Made by a program: the position numbers and the translations under genes. From Armatimonadota bacterium (GTDB lineage: Bacteria; Armatimonadota; Fimbriimonadia; Fimbriimonadales; Fimbriimonadaceae): DNA of 64,000 nt. Below the pieces are notes generated by a model, which saw nothing but the letters and a program-made list of their open reading frames with translations, was not told where the DNA came from and ran no database searches. Position 1 is the first letter of the stretch, and each line of letters starts with the position of its first letter. The DNA is taken from assembly GCA_017303935.1 (NCBI GenBank), contig JAFLBD010000001.1, forward strand, positions 496,001 to 560,000. The letters are read 5' to 3'. This document shows, in pieces, positions 7,942 to 15,857 of the stretch.

Positions 7942-8823
7942 ATGGCTCATCAGTACGACGAATTCTTGCGATCCCGCCAGGCTCAAATGGAAAGTCTTGT
8001 GCAAGGAGTATTGGTAGACGATCTAGAAGCGATGGAGAAGTATGAGTCCTCATGCTTCCAGATATTGTCAAGTCTTTCTGAAGATGATGGGGCCAAGTTA
8101 TTTGATAAGTATTGTAAAGTCCGTGGACGGACTATCGCATTAAAGATTCTAAACTTGTGCGAGCAAGTTATTGCCGACTTCGAAACCAGCCAACGGAACC
8201 AAAAAACAATTAAACAGAATCAAGCATCGGCTGGTAAAGGTCGCAAGGCTACTGCAGATCGTCGCCGAAAAGCAGCGGGCGCATTTGCGAGCGTACTGGC
8301 TGCGGATGAACCTGACAATGATCCTGAACTGAATCACATTCGAAAAGTGATAAAGGAAGGCTGTCTCGGACACACAGAACCAATAGATGCTGATTATCTA
8401 AAGAGACTGCATAAACATATCGATAAGACGATTAATCGAGTTCTTGATCCCAAGAAAGTTTCACGAAATTTCAACAGAATTCGAAAGAGAAACGAAAAAA
8501 GAACTCTGATGTATCTACGAACGATCCAAAATGATCAACTTCCAACAGGGTATGTGGAAACGATCGCTTCGGAGATTATGCCGACTCTGTATTTCTTGGC
8601 GTTTCCTGAGGAACCTAAGTTTGCGTCTGAGTTTGAAGAATTTTACATTACTCGGAATAGAAAAACGGAACTTAGATTACTACTTTCTTTCCTCGTTCAT
8701 CGCGGAATATCAAATGAAAAGCTACTAGCATTTTGCGAACGAGAATACAACGCGCCGCCTGTGTCGGAAATTGATCGCGAAAAGACAGAACAAATGATTG
8801 GCCATCTTTTGCTTAAGCCCTAA
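7942..8823 (+). CDS. Unknown 293-aa helical cytoplasmic protein
   Basis: No signal peptide or membrane helix. The sequence is charged and mostly helical, with a very basic middle section (residues ~85-112, many Lys/Arg, possibly contacting nucleic acid) and acidic ends. The family is not recognised. The gene is visibly AT-richer than its neighbours and uses different codons, with AAA and GAA common, which is compatible with horizontal acquisition. Its TAA stop overlaps the stop of the convergent methionine synthase gene by four bases. Confidence 0.55.
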   Translation: MAHQYDEFLRSRQAQMESLVQGVLVDDLEAMEKYESSCFQILSSLSEDDGAKLFDKYCKVRGRTIALKILNLCEQVIADFETSQRNQKTIKQNQASAGKGRKATADRRRKAAGAFASVLAADEPDNDPELNHIRKVIKEGCLGHTEPIDADYLKRLHKHIDKTINRVLDPKKVSRNFNRIRKRNEKRTLMYLRTIQNDQLPTGYVETIASEIMPTLYFLAFPEEPKFASEFEEFYITRNRKTELRLLLSFLVHRGISNEKLLAFCEREYNAPPVSEIDREKTEQMIGHLLLKP

Positions 8824-10757
8824 ACTCCAGCAAACTCACGACGATCGAACACCAGATCGTCGGCAATTTTCCAGATTTCAGGATCAATTCGATTCTCCGG
8901 TTGAATCTTGCTAAAGTGCACAATCGCACTCGTCAATCCAGCCTCTCGGGCGGCATGCAAGAACACGGAATTCAGCACCATCCGCGCCGACGGCTTAAGG
9001 CCAAATGAAATATTTGACACGCCCAGCGTGGTATTCACTCGTGGGTGGCGACGAGTGATCTCGCGGATCGCGTTGCAAGTCTCCACGCCGGCGGTCCTGA
9101 ATTCTTCGTCGCCTGAACCCAAAGTGAAGGTCAAGCAATCGATAAAAACATCATGATCTGGCAAGCCGTACTCGCGGGTCATTGCCAGAAGTCGCTCGGC
9201 AACTTCGACTTTTCGCTCCGAAGTTTTTGCCATTCCGGATTCGTCAATGGTGAGTGCAACGACACCAGCCCCGAACCGGCGAGCCAGTTCTAGCACTTTG
9301 CGGGTCCGGCCCTCACCATCCTCAAAATTGATGGAGTTGATCAATGGTTTCCCAGCGAGGCACTTCAAGGATGCTTCGATCACCGGGACCTCGGTCGAGT
9401 CGATCATGATCGGCACCGTGATTTGGGTGTTGTATCGTTGAAGCAAGGTCGTCATGTCCCGAGTTTCATCCCGTCCAACGTACGCCGTGCAGACGTCGAG
9501 AACGTGCGAGCCTTCCGCTTCTAGCTCTCGGGCGAGTTCGGTCAAACCTTCCCAGTTCTCCGCGGCGAGCATCTCCTTGAACGCGCGGCTTCCATTCGCG
9601 TTTGTCTTCTCGCCGATGATAAGGTAACTCGAATCCTGTTGATACGGCTGGAACTGGTACAGGCTCGAACATCCCACCAACGAAAGTCCACTGGCTCGCT
9701 CATCGCTAGTCAAATCGAAATCGAAGCCAGGATACAGTCCCTGAACTTTCCGCCAATGACAATCTGCGGTGTGAGCTCGGTTGTTGGCAACCTGAGCAAC
9801 CGCACGAATATGATCTGGCGTTGTGCCACAACATCCACCGACAAGTGCCACGCCAAATTCAGAAATGAACCGGTCGTGATGGTGGGCAAGATCTTCGGGT
9901 GAGAGTTTGTAAACCGCTTTTCCGCCTTCCATTACGGGAAGTCCTGCGTTGGGTTGGACCGAAATCGGGCGGGTGCTGTTCTGACAGAGATACCGAATAT
10001 GCGGCGCCATCTCCACAGGACCGGTCGCACAGTTGATGCCAATCGCAACGATCTGTGGGAAGCACTCAAGCATGTTCAACGCCGCACCAATTTCCGATCC
10101 GACGAGCATCGTGCCGGTTTGCTCCATCGTCACTTGGGCGATCAGTGGGAGCTGCTTTCCAGCCTGGTTCATGGCATCAATCGCGCCTACGATGGCTGCC
10201 TTCGCCATCAGCAAATCTTGCAAGGTCTCGATCAAAAGAACGTCAACGCCGCCTTCGATCAATCCCAAATAGGAATCGCGGTAGGTGACATAGATTTCAT
10301 CAAAAGTGGTGTGCCCCAGACTGACCAACTTCGTTCCTGGACCAATCGCCCCCGCGACAAACTTGCCGCTAAATTTGTCAGCTGCGCGACGAGCGACGAT
10401 CGCTGCTTGCTTGCTGAGTTCGTAATCAAGTTCAGGGATGTTGTATTCGGCCAATACGAGGCTACTTACGCCGAACGTGTTTGTTTCAACGACGTCGCTT
10501 CCAGCAGCGAAATACCGTTCGTGGATCGCCTGAATCACATCTGGCCGGGTGAATACAAGTGCTTCGTTGCATCCGTCGTAATTGTTTCCGCTGCGCAGAG
10601 TCGCAATCTCGTTGACGTAGGGCGGATACAACGGATCGGGACGCAGTTCAAAATCGTCCGCAGAAAGCCCAGCGGCGTGGATTTGAGTCCCCATGCCACC
10701 GTCCCAAACCAAGACGCGCTCTTGAAGGGCTAACAGAAAGTCGGAATTGAACTTCAT
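8820..10757 (-). CDS. Short MetH: homocysteine- and folate-binding domains of methionine synthase
   Basis: 645 residues. The N-terminal homocysteine S-methyltransferase domain (about 1-320) has its zinc cysteines at C243 and C309/C310 (GGCCGTTP). The pterin-binding (methyltetrahydrofolate) domain spans about 375-635 (IGEKTNANGSRAF, DVCTAYVGRDE, GVSNISFGL). The protein stops at the end of that domain, so the cobalamin-binding and AdoMet-reactivation domains of full MetH (about 1,200 aa) are absent. Either those domains are encoded elsewhere, or a cobalamin protein is shared. Together with the neighbouring cystathionine genes it would recycle homocysteine to methionine. A TATAAT lies about 15 bases before the start. 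Confidence 0.85.
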   Translation of the reverse strand: MKFNSDFLLALQERVLVWDGGMGTQIHAAGLSADDFELRPDPLYPPYVNEIATLRSGNNYDGCNEALVFTRPDVIQAIHERYFAAGSDVVETNTFGVSSLVLAEYNIPELDYELSKQAAIVARRAADKFSGKFVAGAIGPGTKLVSLGHTTFDEIYVTYRDSYLGLIEGGVDVLLIETLQDLLMAKAAIVGAIDAMNQAGKQLPLIAQVTMEQTGTMLVGSEIGAALNMLECFPQIVAIGINCATGPVEMAPHIRYLCQNSTRPISVQPNAGLPVMEGGKAVYKLSPEDLAHHHDRFISEFGVALVGGCCGTTPDHIRAVAQVANNRAHTADCHWRKVQGLYPGFDFDLTSDERASGLSLVGCSSLYQFQPYQQDSSYLIIGEKTNANGSRAFKEMLAAENWEGLTELARELEAEGSHVLDVCTAYVGRDETRDMTTLLQRYNTQITVPIMIDSTEVPVIEASLKCLAGKPLINSINFEDGEGRTRKVLELARRFGAGVVALTIDESGMAKTSERKVEVAERLLAMTREYGLPDHDVFIDCLTFTLGSGDEEFRTAGVETCNAIREITRRHPRVNTTLGVSNISFGLKPSARMVLNSVFLHAAREAGLTSAIVHFSKIQPENRIDPEIWKIADDLVFDRREFAGV

Positions 10758-10814
10758 CGGATGTACTTATCTATTATAGGCCGCCGCGCGTGGAAACGTT
10801 TCTTGGTTGCAAAG

Positions 10815-10820
10815 TACGCT
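10815..10820 (+). promoter_or_regulatory. Candidate -10 (TACGCT) of leaderless mazG
   Basis: TACGCT ends exactly six bases before the ATG at 10827. The intergenic region is only 69 bp and must also hold the divergent metH promoter. Confidence 0.4.
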
Positions 10821-10826
10821 TAGCGC

Positions 10827-11882
10827 ATGAATTTTGAGTCCCTTGCTGACGCCAAGTCCCGCATCCACGAGCTGAGCTATTTCCAAGTTCTTCCGCTCGA
10901 AGCAGGGTTTTCTGGGACTGCAAGGTTTGATCGGCTGTTTTTGGGGCCTGGAACGAAGCACGACTTGGAGCGTGTTCTCACCGGTTGGCCTGCTGAAGCT
11001 CCGTGCTATTTGTTGGATTCCGGTGCACACCCTGTGTCTGCGAACGATCTACTTGGGCTCGGAGCAAACGAGGGACTTCACCTTCCGGCTCAGCCGAACT
11101 TGGTTCACGAAGGTGGACTCGCGGGGCTGAAGACCGTTGTACACGCCCTGCTCGACCCAGAAACGGGCTGCCCCTGGGATCTCAAACAGACGCATCAATC
11201 CCTCACGAAATACTTGATCGAAGAATCTTATGAGCTGATTGAAGCGATCGAACGCGGGAGCATGGATGACATGCGCGAGGAACTTGGCGATGTGTTGCTA
11301 CAGCCAATCGTGCATGCGGAGATGGCGAGCCGTCGGGGCGAGTTCGATATCGAGCAGATCGCACAGCAACAAGCGGAGAAGTTGGTCCGCCGACATCCAC
11401 ATGTGTTCGGGGACGTGGTGGCTAATGATGCAGAACAAGTGCTGAAGAACTGGGACGCGATCAAGAAAGCAGAAAAGGGTACGCCAAAAGAGACTTCGAT
11501 TCTGGATGGAGTTCCGCGATCCATGCCTGCGCTCAGTCGAGCGCTGTCAATCAGTAAACGTGCAGCGCGCGCTGGCTTTGAATGGCCGGATATCGAGGCG
11601 GTCTTTGAGAAACTCCATGAAGAACTAGCCGAACTTAGCGAGGCAATGGCAGGGAAGGAACCCGCAAAGATTGAGGCAGAACTTGGCGATCTACTGTTCA
11701 CAGTCGTTAATATCGCGCGATGGCTCGAAGTCGATAGCGAAGCAGCCCTTTCGAAAATGCTCCAACGGTTCACATATCGATTCAAGTTTATGGAGCTTTC
11801 CACCGAAAAACCGCTGGATTCACTCTCTGCCGAGGAGTTTGACGCCCTCTGGGTTAAGGCAAAGTTGAGCCTAAACGGGTAA
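10827..11882 (+). CDS. mazG: MazG nucleoside triphosphate pyrophosphohydrolase with N-terminal extension
   Basis: 351 residues. Two MazG helical modules are visible. The first (about 108-215) has EESYELIEAIE and EELGDVLLQ; the second (about 235-345) has EELAELSEAM and AELGDLLFTVVN. These glutamate and aspartate clusters bind the magnesium used to split NTPs into NMP and pyrophosphate, which cleans non-canonical nucleotides from the pool. MazG proteins of this type are usually about 260 aa, so the first ~100 residues are extra. They may be a remnant of the tetrapyrrole-methylase-like domain fused to MazG in some Firmicutes (inference). The gene is divergent from metH and nine bases before the cbs gene. 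Confidence 0.85.
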   Translation: MNFESLADAKSRIHELSYFQVLPLEAGFSGTARFDRLFLGPGTKHDLERVLTGWPAEAPCYLLDSGAHPVSANDLLGLGANEGLHLPAQPNLVHEGGLAGLKTVVHALLDPETGCPWDLKQTHQSLTKYLIEESYELIEAIERGSMDDMREELGDVLLQPIVHAEMASRRGEFDIEQIAQQQAEKLVRRHPHVFGDVVANDAEQVLKNWDAIKKAEKGTPKETSILDGVPRSMPALSRALSISKRAARAGFEWPDIEAVFEKLHEELAELSEAMAGKEPAKIEAELGDLLFTVVNIARWLEVDSEAALSKMLQRFTYRFKFMELSTEKPLDSLSAEEFDALWVKAKLSLNG

Positions 11883-11890
11883 AACGAGGC

Positions 11891-12901
11891 ATGCCCTCCA
11901 ACGACGCAGGCATCTATAACAATATTTTGGAAACCGCCGGAAATACTCCGATGGTACGCATCAATCGCATCGGTTCCGAATATCCGGTTGAAATTTTGGC
12001 CAAAATCGAAATGTTCAATCCGGGCGGGTCGATAAAAGATCGCATCGCCTTTCGAATGATTCGCAAGGCGGAAGAAGCCGGCAAAATCAAACCAGGCGAC
12101 ACTCTGGTCGAGCCGACCAGTGGCAATACTGGAATCGGGCTCGCCTTGGCTGGCGCAGTTCTGGGATACAACGTCGTGATTGTCATGCCTCAAAAGATGA
12201 GCATGGAGAAAGAGGTCACGCTCCGGGCTCTTGGCGCGCAAATCGTGCGCACTCCTACCGGTGAACCACACGAGAGCCCAAATTCGAATTTTGAAGTCGC
12301 CACCAGAATCGCTGAGCGACTCCCAAATGCGTTTATCCTCGACCAGTTTGCAAACGCCGAAAATCCGAAAACGCATTACGAAACGACCGCTGTCGAGATT
12401 CTTGAGCAAACTGGAGGAAAGCTAGACTACTTTGTCGCGGGTTCGGGCACGGGCGGCACGCTTACGGGTTGCTCCAGGAAGCTGAAAGAAGTACTGCCAG
12501 ACGTCAAAGTGATCGGTGCTGATCCCGTGGGTTCGCTGATGGGCGGCGGAGATCTAAACGCGCCGTACTGGGTCGAAGGGATCGGCTATGACTTCATCCC
12601 GGATACGCTGGATCTCAACGAGATCGACGAGTGGGTGAAGGTCAGCGACCATGACACTTTTGTCATGGCGCAACGATTGATCCGAGAAGAGGGAATCCTC
12701 TGCGGTGGATCGTGCGGCACGGTGATGCACGCGGCCATTGAGATCGCCAAAAAGTGCAAAGGCGGCGAAAGAATCGTGGTCGTCCTGCCTGATTCGATTC
12801 GGAACTACTTCTCGAAGTTCTTGTGCGAATCGTGGTTGACGGACCTCGATATTCCGTGCTTGCCTGTCGCGAATCTCGTCGATTGGAATCCCCTGGTCTA
12901 A
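11891..12901 (+). CDS. Cystathionine beta-synthase catalytic core (or cysteine synthase)
   Basis: 336 residues of fold-type II PLP enzyme. The Schiff-base lysine is K49 in NPGGSIKDR, and the substrate loop is SGNTG. The phosphate cup is GSGTGGTLTG. The C-terminal segment VVLPDSIRNYFSKFLCESW is typical of cystathionine beta-synthase rather than CysK, and the regulatory CBS pair is absent. The reaction would be serine plus homocysteine to cystathionine (or O-acetylserine plus sulfide to cysteine). It follows mazG by eight bases, and a gamma-lyase-type gene lies two genes on, so a transsulfuration route is likely. Confidence 0.8.
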   Translation: MPSNDAGIYNNILETAGNTPMVRINRIGSEYPVEILAKIEMFNPGGSIKDRIAFRMIRKAEEAGKIKPGDTLVEPTSGNTGIGLALAGAVLGYNVVIVMPQKMSMEKEVTLRALGAQIVRTPTGEPHESPNSNFEVATRIAERLPNAFILDQFANAENPKTHYETTAVEILEQTGGKLDYFVAGSGTGGTLTGCSRKLKEVLPDVKVIGADPVGSLMGGGDLNAPYWVEGIGYDFIPDTLDLNEIDEWVKVSDHDTFVMAQRLIREEGILCGGSCGTVMHAAIEIAKKCKGGERIVVVLPDSIRNYFSKFLCESWLTDLDIPCLPVANLVDWNPLV

Positions 12902-12904
12902 AAT
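12899..12904 (+). promoter_or_regulatory. Candidate -10 (TAAAAT) inside the cbs stop codon
   Basis: TAAAAT begins at the TAA stop of the upstream gene and ends six bases before the ATG at 12911. The acetyltransferase gene may therefore have its own leaderless transcript. Confidence 0.45.
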
Positions 12905-12910
12905 TAAGAA

Positions 12911-13963
12911 ATGCTCGATATCCGACTGGCCGAAGATGCCAAGTCTATCGCCGATTACAAAGCCGTCTATGAGGAGGTTTGGCGTTCTGGTGAGCCGTTC
13001 GGCGAGGGTGAGCTCGACCCAGGTGACGGATCGCTTCGGTACATTGCCTACCAATCGGGTGAGCGAGTTGCTAGCTTCAAAGTCCATCGATATGCGGTCA
13101 CAGCTGGTTCTGCCGTTCTATGCTGTGCCGGAGTTGCTTCGGTTGCCGTATTACCAGTGCACCGTGGAAGCAAAATCGGTCAGGAATTGATGCGCTGGGC
13201 CGTGCCAGAAATGAAGGCGCAAGGCTTCGAAGTCGCTGCACTGTACGCGTTTCGAGAGTCGTTCTACGAAAAGTTTGGCTACCGAACTGTCGGAATGCGC
13301 TGGAAAGTCAAATGTCCTCTTGACCGGTTTCCAAAGTTGGAATGCTCGCTTCCAGTTCGGCGCATTGATCCATCGCAGCTCGGGCTACTTTACGACTGCT
13401 ATTCCCAGTTCATCAGCAACTTGGATGGTGCGAATGTTCGGTCCCCTAAGGATTGGCAAAACAGGATGGGCAAGCGTCCACCGATGATCTACGCCGCCGG
13501 CGATCCAGTCGAAGCCTATGCCTGGCTTACGCCATCAGGTGAGTTCTGGAGCGACGTGATCCTAGGCGAATTCTGCTGGAGCACTCGGCGAGGATACGAA
13601 TCTCTGTTGGCGTTTGCAAAGACGCTCTGTATCAACCAAAGCGCATTGGTGTGGACCGAACCTACGCAAGGCCCATTTATGAGCCGGTTCTTGGATCAAG
13701 GTGTCGGGCTTGAACTCTATCGACCGGCCATGTACCGAGTGCTTGATGCGCCGGTGGTTCTCGAAAAGCTGGCACCGGATTGTAAATTAACAGAACCGTT
13801 CACCCTCACCGATCCTTTGATCGAAGCCAATAATATCGTTCAGGTAGGTTCAAAATTCAGCATGGATATTGGCGAGTTGACACAGTGCATCTTTGCCGAT
13901 CCGAGCCAATCACAGCCTCAAAAAGTGCCTCAGCGACCCGTGTTTTGCACCGAATTCTTCTAA
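12911..13963 (+). CDS. Eis-like GNAT acetyltransferase
   Basis: 350 residues. The N-terminal GNAT domain has the acetyl-CoA motif VAVLPVHRGSKIGQELM (near residues 76-92) and ALYAFRESFYEKFGY. These arrangements and the length are typical of the Eis/DUF4111-like family, with two GNAT folds and a C-terminal sterol-carrier-like domain. Known members acetylate aminoglycosides or proteins, and most are uncharacterised. It sits between the two cystathionine enzymes, with nine bases to the upstream stop and 14 to the next start. Confidence 0.7.
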   Translation: MLDIRLAEDAKSIADYKAVYEEVWRSGEPFGEGELDPGDGSLRYIAYQSGERVASFKVHRYAVTAGSAVLCCAGVASVAVLPVHRGSKIGQELMRWAVPEMKAQGFEVAALYAFRESFYEKFGYRTVGMRWKVKCPLDRFPKLECSLPVRRIDPSQLGLLYDCYSQFISNLDGANVRSPKDWQNRMGKRPPMIYAAGDPVEAYAWLTPSGEFWSDVILGEFCWSTRRGYESLLAFAKTLCINQSALVWTEPTQGPFMSRFLDQGVGLELYRPAMYRVLDAPVVLEKLAPDCKLTEPFTLTDPLIEANNIVQVGSKFSMDIGELTQCIFADPSQSQPQKVPQRPVFCTEFF

Positions 13964-13977
13964 ATTCTCCCATCACC

Positions 13978-15120
13978 ATGAAGCCAGAAACAACCGCAGT
14001 CCACGCCGGATTCGAATCCGAATCCGCAACAGGCGCCGTGATGCCTCCCGTGTATTTCACGTCGACTTATGCTCAACGTGCTCCGGGGGAGACCACTGGC
14101 TATGAGTATTCTCGAACCGACAACCCGACTCGAACACCCCTGCAAGCGGCTCTCGCTGAACTAGAAGGTGGCAAACACGGACTGGTTTTCGGCTCAGGCT
14201 TGAGCGCGATTGACGCGGTACTCAACACTCTGAAATCAGGGGACCACGTCGTAGCAGGCAATGACCTGTACGGCGGAACCTATCGACTCTTCGAAAAGGT
14301 GGCCAAGAACCGCGGCATCGAATTCAGCTATTCGACCCTGCAATCCGAAGAGGAGTTGCGAAGCCTGATCCGACCGAACACGAAGTGGATTTGGGCCGAA
14401 TCACCCACAAACCCGATGCTTCGACTGGCCGATATCCAAAAAATCGCCAAAGTTGCCCACGAATCAGGGGTGAAGTTGGGAATCGACAACACGTTCATGT
14501 CGCCGATGCTTCAGAACCCATTGTCTCTCGGCGCAGATTTGGTCATGCACTCCATCACGAAATACATCAATGGGCACAGCGATGTCGTCATGGGCGGATT
14601 GGTGACCAACGACGACGACCTCTATCAACAACTGAAGTTCCTTCAGAATTCGGTGGGTGCCGTTCCCGGGCCGATGGATTGCTTCCTTGTTCTGCGCGGA
14701 ATTCGGACGCTCGCTGTGCGCATGAAACAGCACACCGTTGGCGCAATGACCGTCGCCGAGTTCCTTGAAAAGCATCCGAAAGTCGACTCGGTGATCTATC
14801 CAGGTCTTCAATCGCATCCTGACCACGAACTTGCGAAACGGCAAGCTTCAGGGTTTGGCGGGATGATCTCGTTCTACCTAAAAGGTGGGATCGAAGAATC
14901 CAAGACGTTTTTGGGCGCGCTCAAGCTCTTCAAAACGGCGGAATCGTTGGGCGGTGTCGAAAGCCTCATCGAGCATCCAGCGATCATGACCCACGCGAGT
15001 TTGCCCGAAGAGAATCGCAAGCAGTTGGGAATCCTGGACAACTTCATCCGAATCAGTGTTGGCATCGAACACGGAGATGACCTGTGTGCCGATCTCGATC
15101 AAGCCTTGGCCAAGATTTAG
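13978..15120 (+). CDS. Cystathionine gamma-lyase / gamma-synthase family PLP enzyme
   Basis: 380 residues from the ATG at 13978 (MKPETTAVHAGFE, the usual start of the family). It has the Cys/Met-metabolism PLP signature, with the PLP lysine near K195 (HSITKYINGHSD). Also visible are YSRTDNPTR, GLSAID, LYGGTYRLFEK and the C-terminal ESLIEHPAIMTH. Sequence alone cannot separate the gamma-lyase (cystathionine to cysteine), gamma-synthase (homoserine ester plus cysteine) and methionine gamma-lyase roles. The nearby cystathionine beta-synthase core favours gamma-lyase. Its stop overlaps the convergent glycosyltransferase by four bases. Confidence 0.85.
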   Translation: MKPETTAVHAGFESESATGAVMPPVYFTSTYAQRAPGETTGYEYSRTDNPTRTPLQAALAELEGGKHGLVFGSGLSAIDAVLNTLKSGDHVVAGNDLYGGTYRLFEKVAKNRGIEFSYSTLQSEEELRSLIRPNTKWIWAESPTNPMLRLADIQKIAKVAHESGVKLGIDNTFMSPMLQNPLSLGADLVMHSITKYINGHSDVVMGGLVTNDDDLYQQLKFLQNSVGAVPGPMDCFLVLRGIRTLAVRMKQHTVGAMTVAEFLEKHPKVDSVIYPGLQSHPDHELAKRQASGFGGMISFYLKGGIEESKTFLGALKLFKTAESLGGVESLIEHPAIMTHASLPEENRKQLGILDNFIRISVGIEHGDDLCADLDQALAKI

Positions 15121-15857
15121 TCTTTCGCTCGTCCGCGCAGCCTGGCGATCACCCTTCTGAGACGCAAGTGCCAAGGGTCGGGAATCCCACTGTCGCGGAG
15201 CCACTCATCTTGATTCTTGCGTGAGAGCGCGACTTGCTCCGCTCGCCAAGCATCGTATTCTGGCGGATCGTCGTATTTGATGTACTCCGGAACAGCGCCC
15301 TCAACGAAAGCCAAATCCCAGCCCAAAGATTGTGCGCGGCGGCCCCGCCAGGCATCTTCCCAAACTTGATACTTCTCACCTGTGATCGGTTGCGCGCCGA
15401 TCTGTTCGGCAACTTCACGGCGATATGCGAGCAACGCACCGGCGATATGATGCCCACGGTCCACCAGTCGAATGGTCACGCTACCTGACTGTTTTGGCGG
15501 ACTGACCCGCTCCGCTCCGATGATTCGCAAATGCTCCTCGTCATCGCTCACCCAAAGCCCAATCACACCGATTTTCGGCTCAGATTCAAAGACTTTCACA
15601 ACTAAGTCCTGCCAACCCGCACCGGGAACATAGTCGTCGTCCATAGTCACATAGAACTTGGCCTCACTCGGTGGGAGTAGAGAAGCCAGCGCGAAATTCA
15701 ACGCGGCTGGCTTTCCTTCCTTTCCATCGAGAAGGTGATACTCCGTGGGACGAGTAAAGCTGGCTCGGACCCGAGATTGCACTTCATCAAATCCAGTTCG
15801 GGATTGACGAATCGATGGAATGACTACCAAGAACTCAGGCTTCTGCGTGTCCGACAT
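15117..15857 (-). CDS. GT2-like glycosyltransferase
   Basis: 246 residues. The GT-A start LVVIPSIRQSRTGF is followed by a metal-binding MDDDYVPG (near residues 90-97) and a downstream WEDAW acidic motif. It is soluble, with no membrane helix, and ends in a basic tail (RLRRVIARLRGRAKD) that could touch the membrane. Family 2 enzymes move a sugar from a nucleotide donor; donor and acceptor are unknown here. The start overlaps the end of lysS by 23 bases, so the two are probably cotranscribed. Confidence 0.7.
   Translation of the reverse strand: MSDTQKPEFLVVIPSIRQSRTGFDEVQSRVRASFTRPTEYHLLDGKEGKPAALNFALASLLPPSEAKFYVTMDDDYVPGAGWQDLVVKVFESEPKIGVIGLWVSDDEEHLRIIGAERVSPPKQSGSVTIRLVDRGHHIAGALLAYRREVAEQIGAQPITGEKYQVWEDAWRGRRAQSLGWDLAFVEGAVPEYIKYDDPPEYDAWRAEQVALSRKNQDEWLRDSGIPDPWHLRLRRVIARLRGRAKD

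Noticed and set aside
11228-12409. A 393-codon open frame on the minus strand across mazG and the cbs gene
   Set aside because: It lies antisense to two clear enzymes, has no recognisable motif and shows the composition of a frame shadow.
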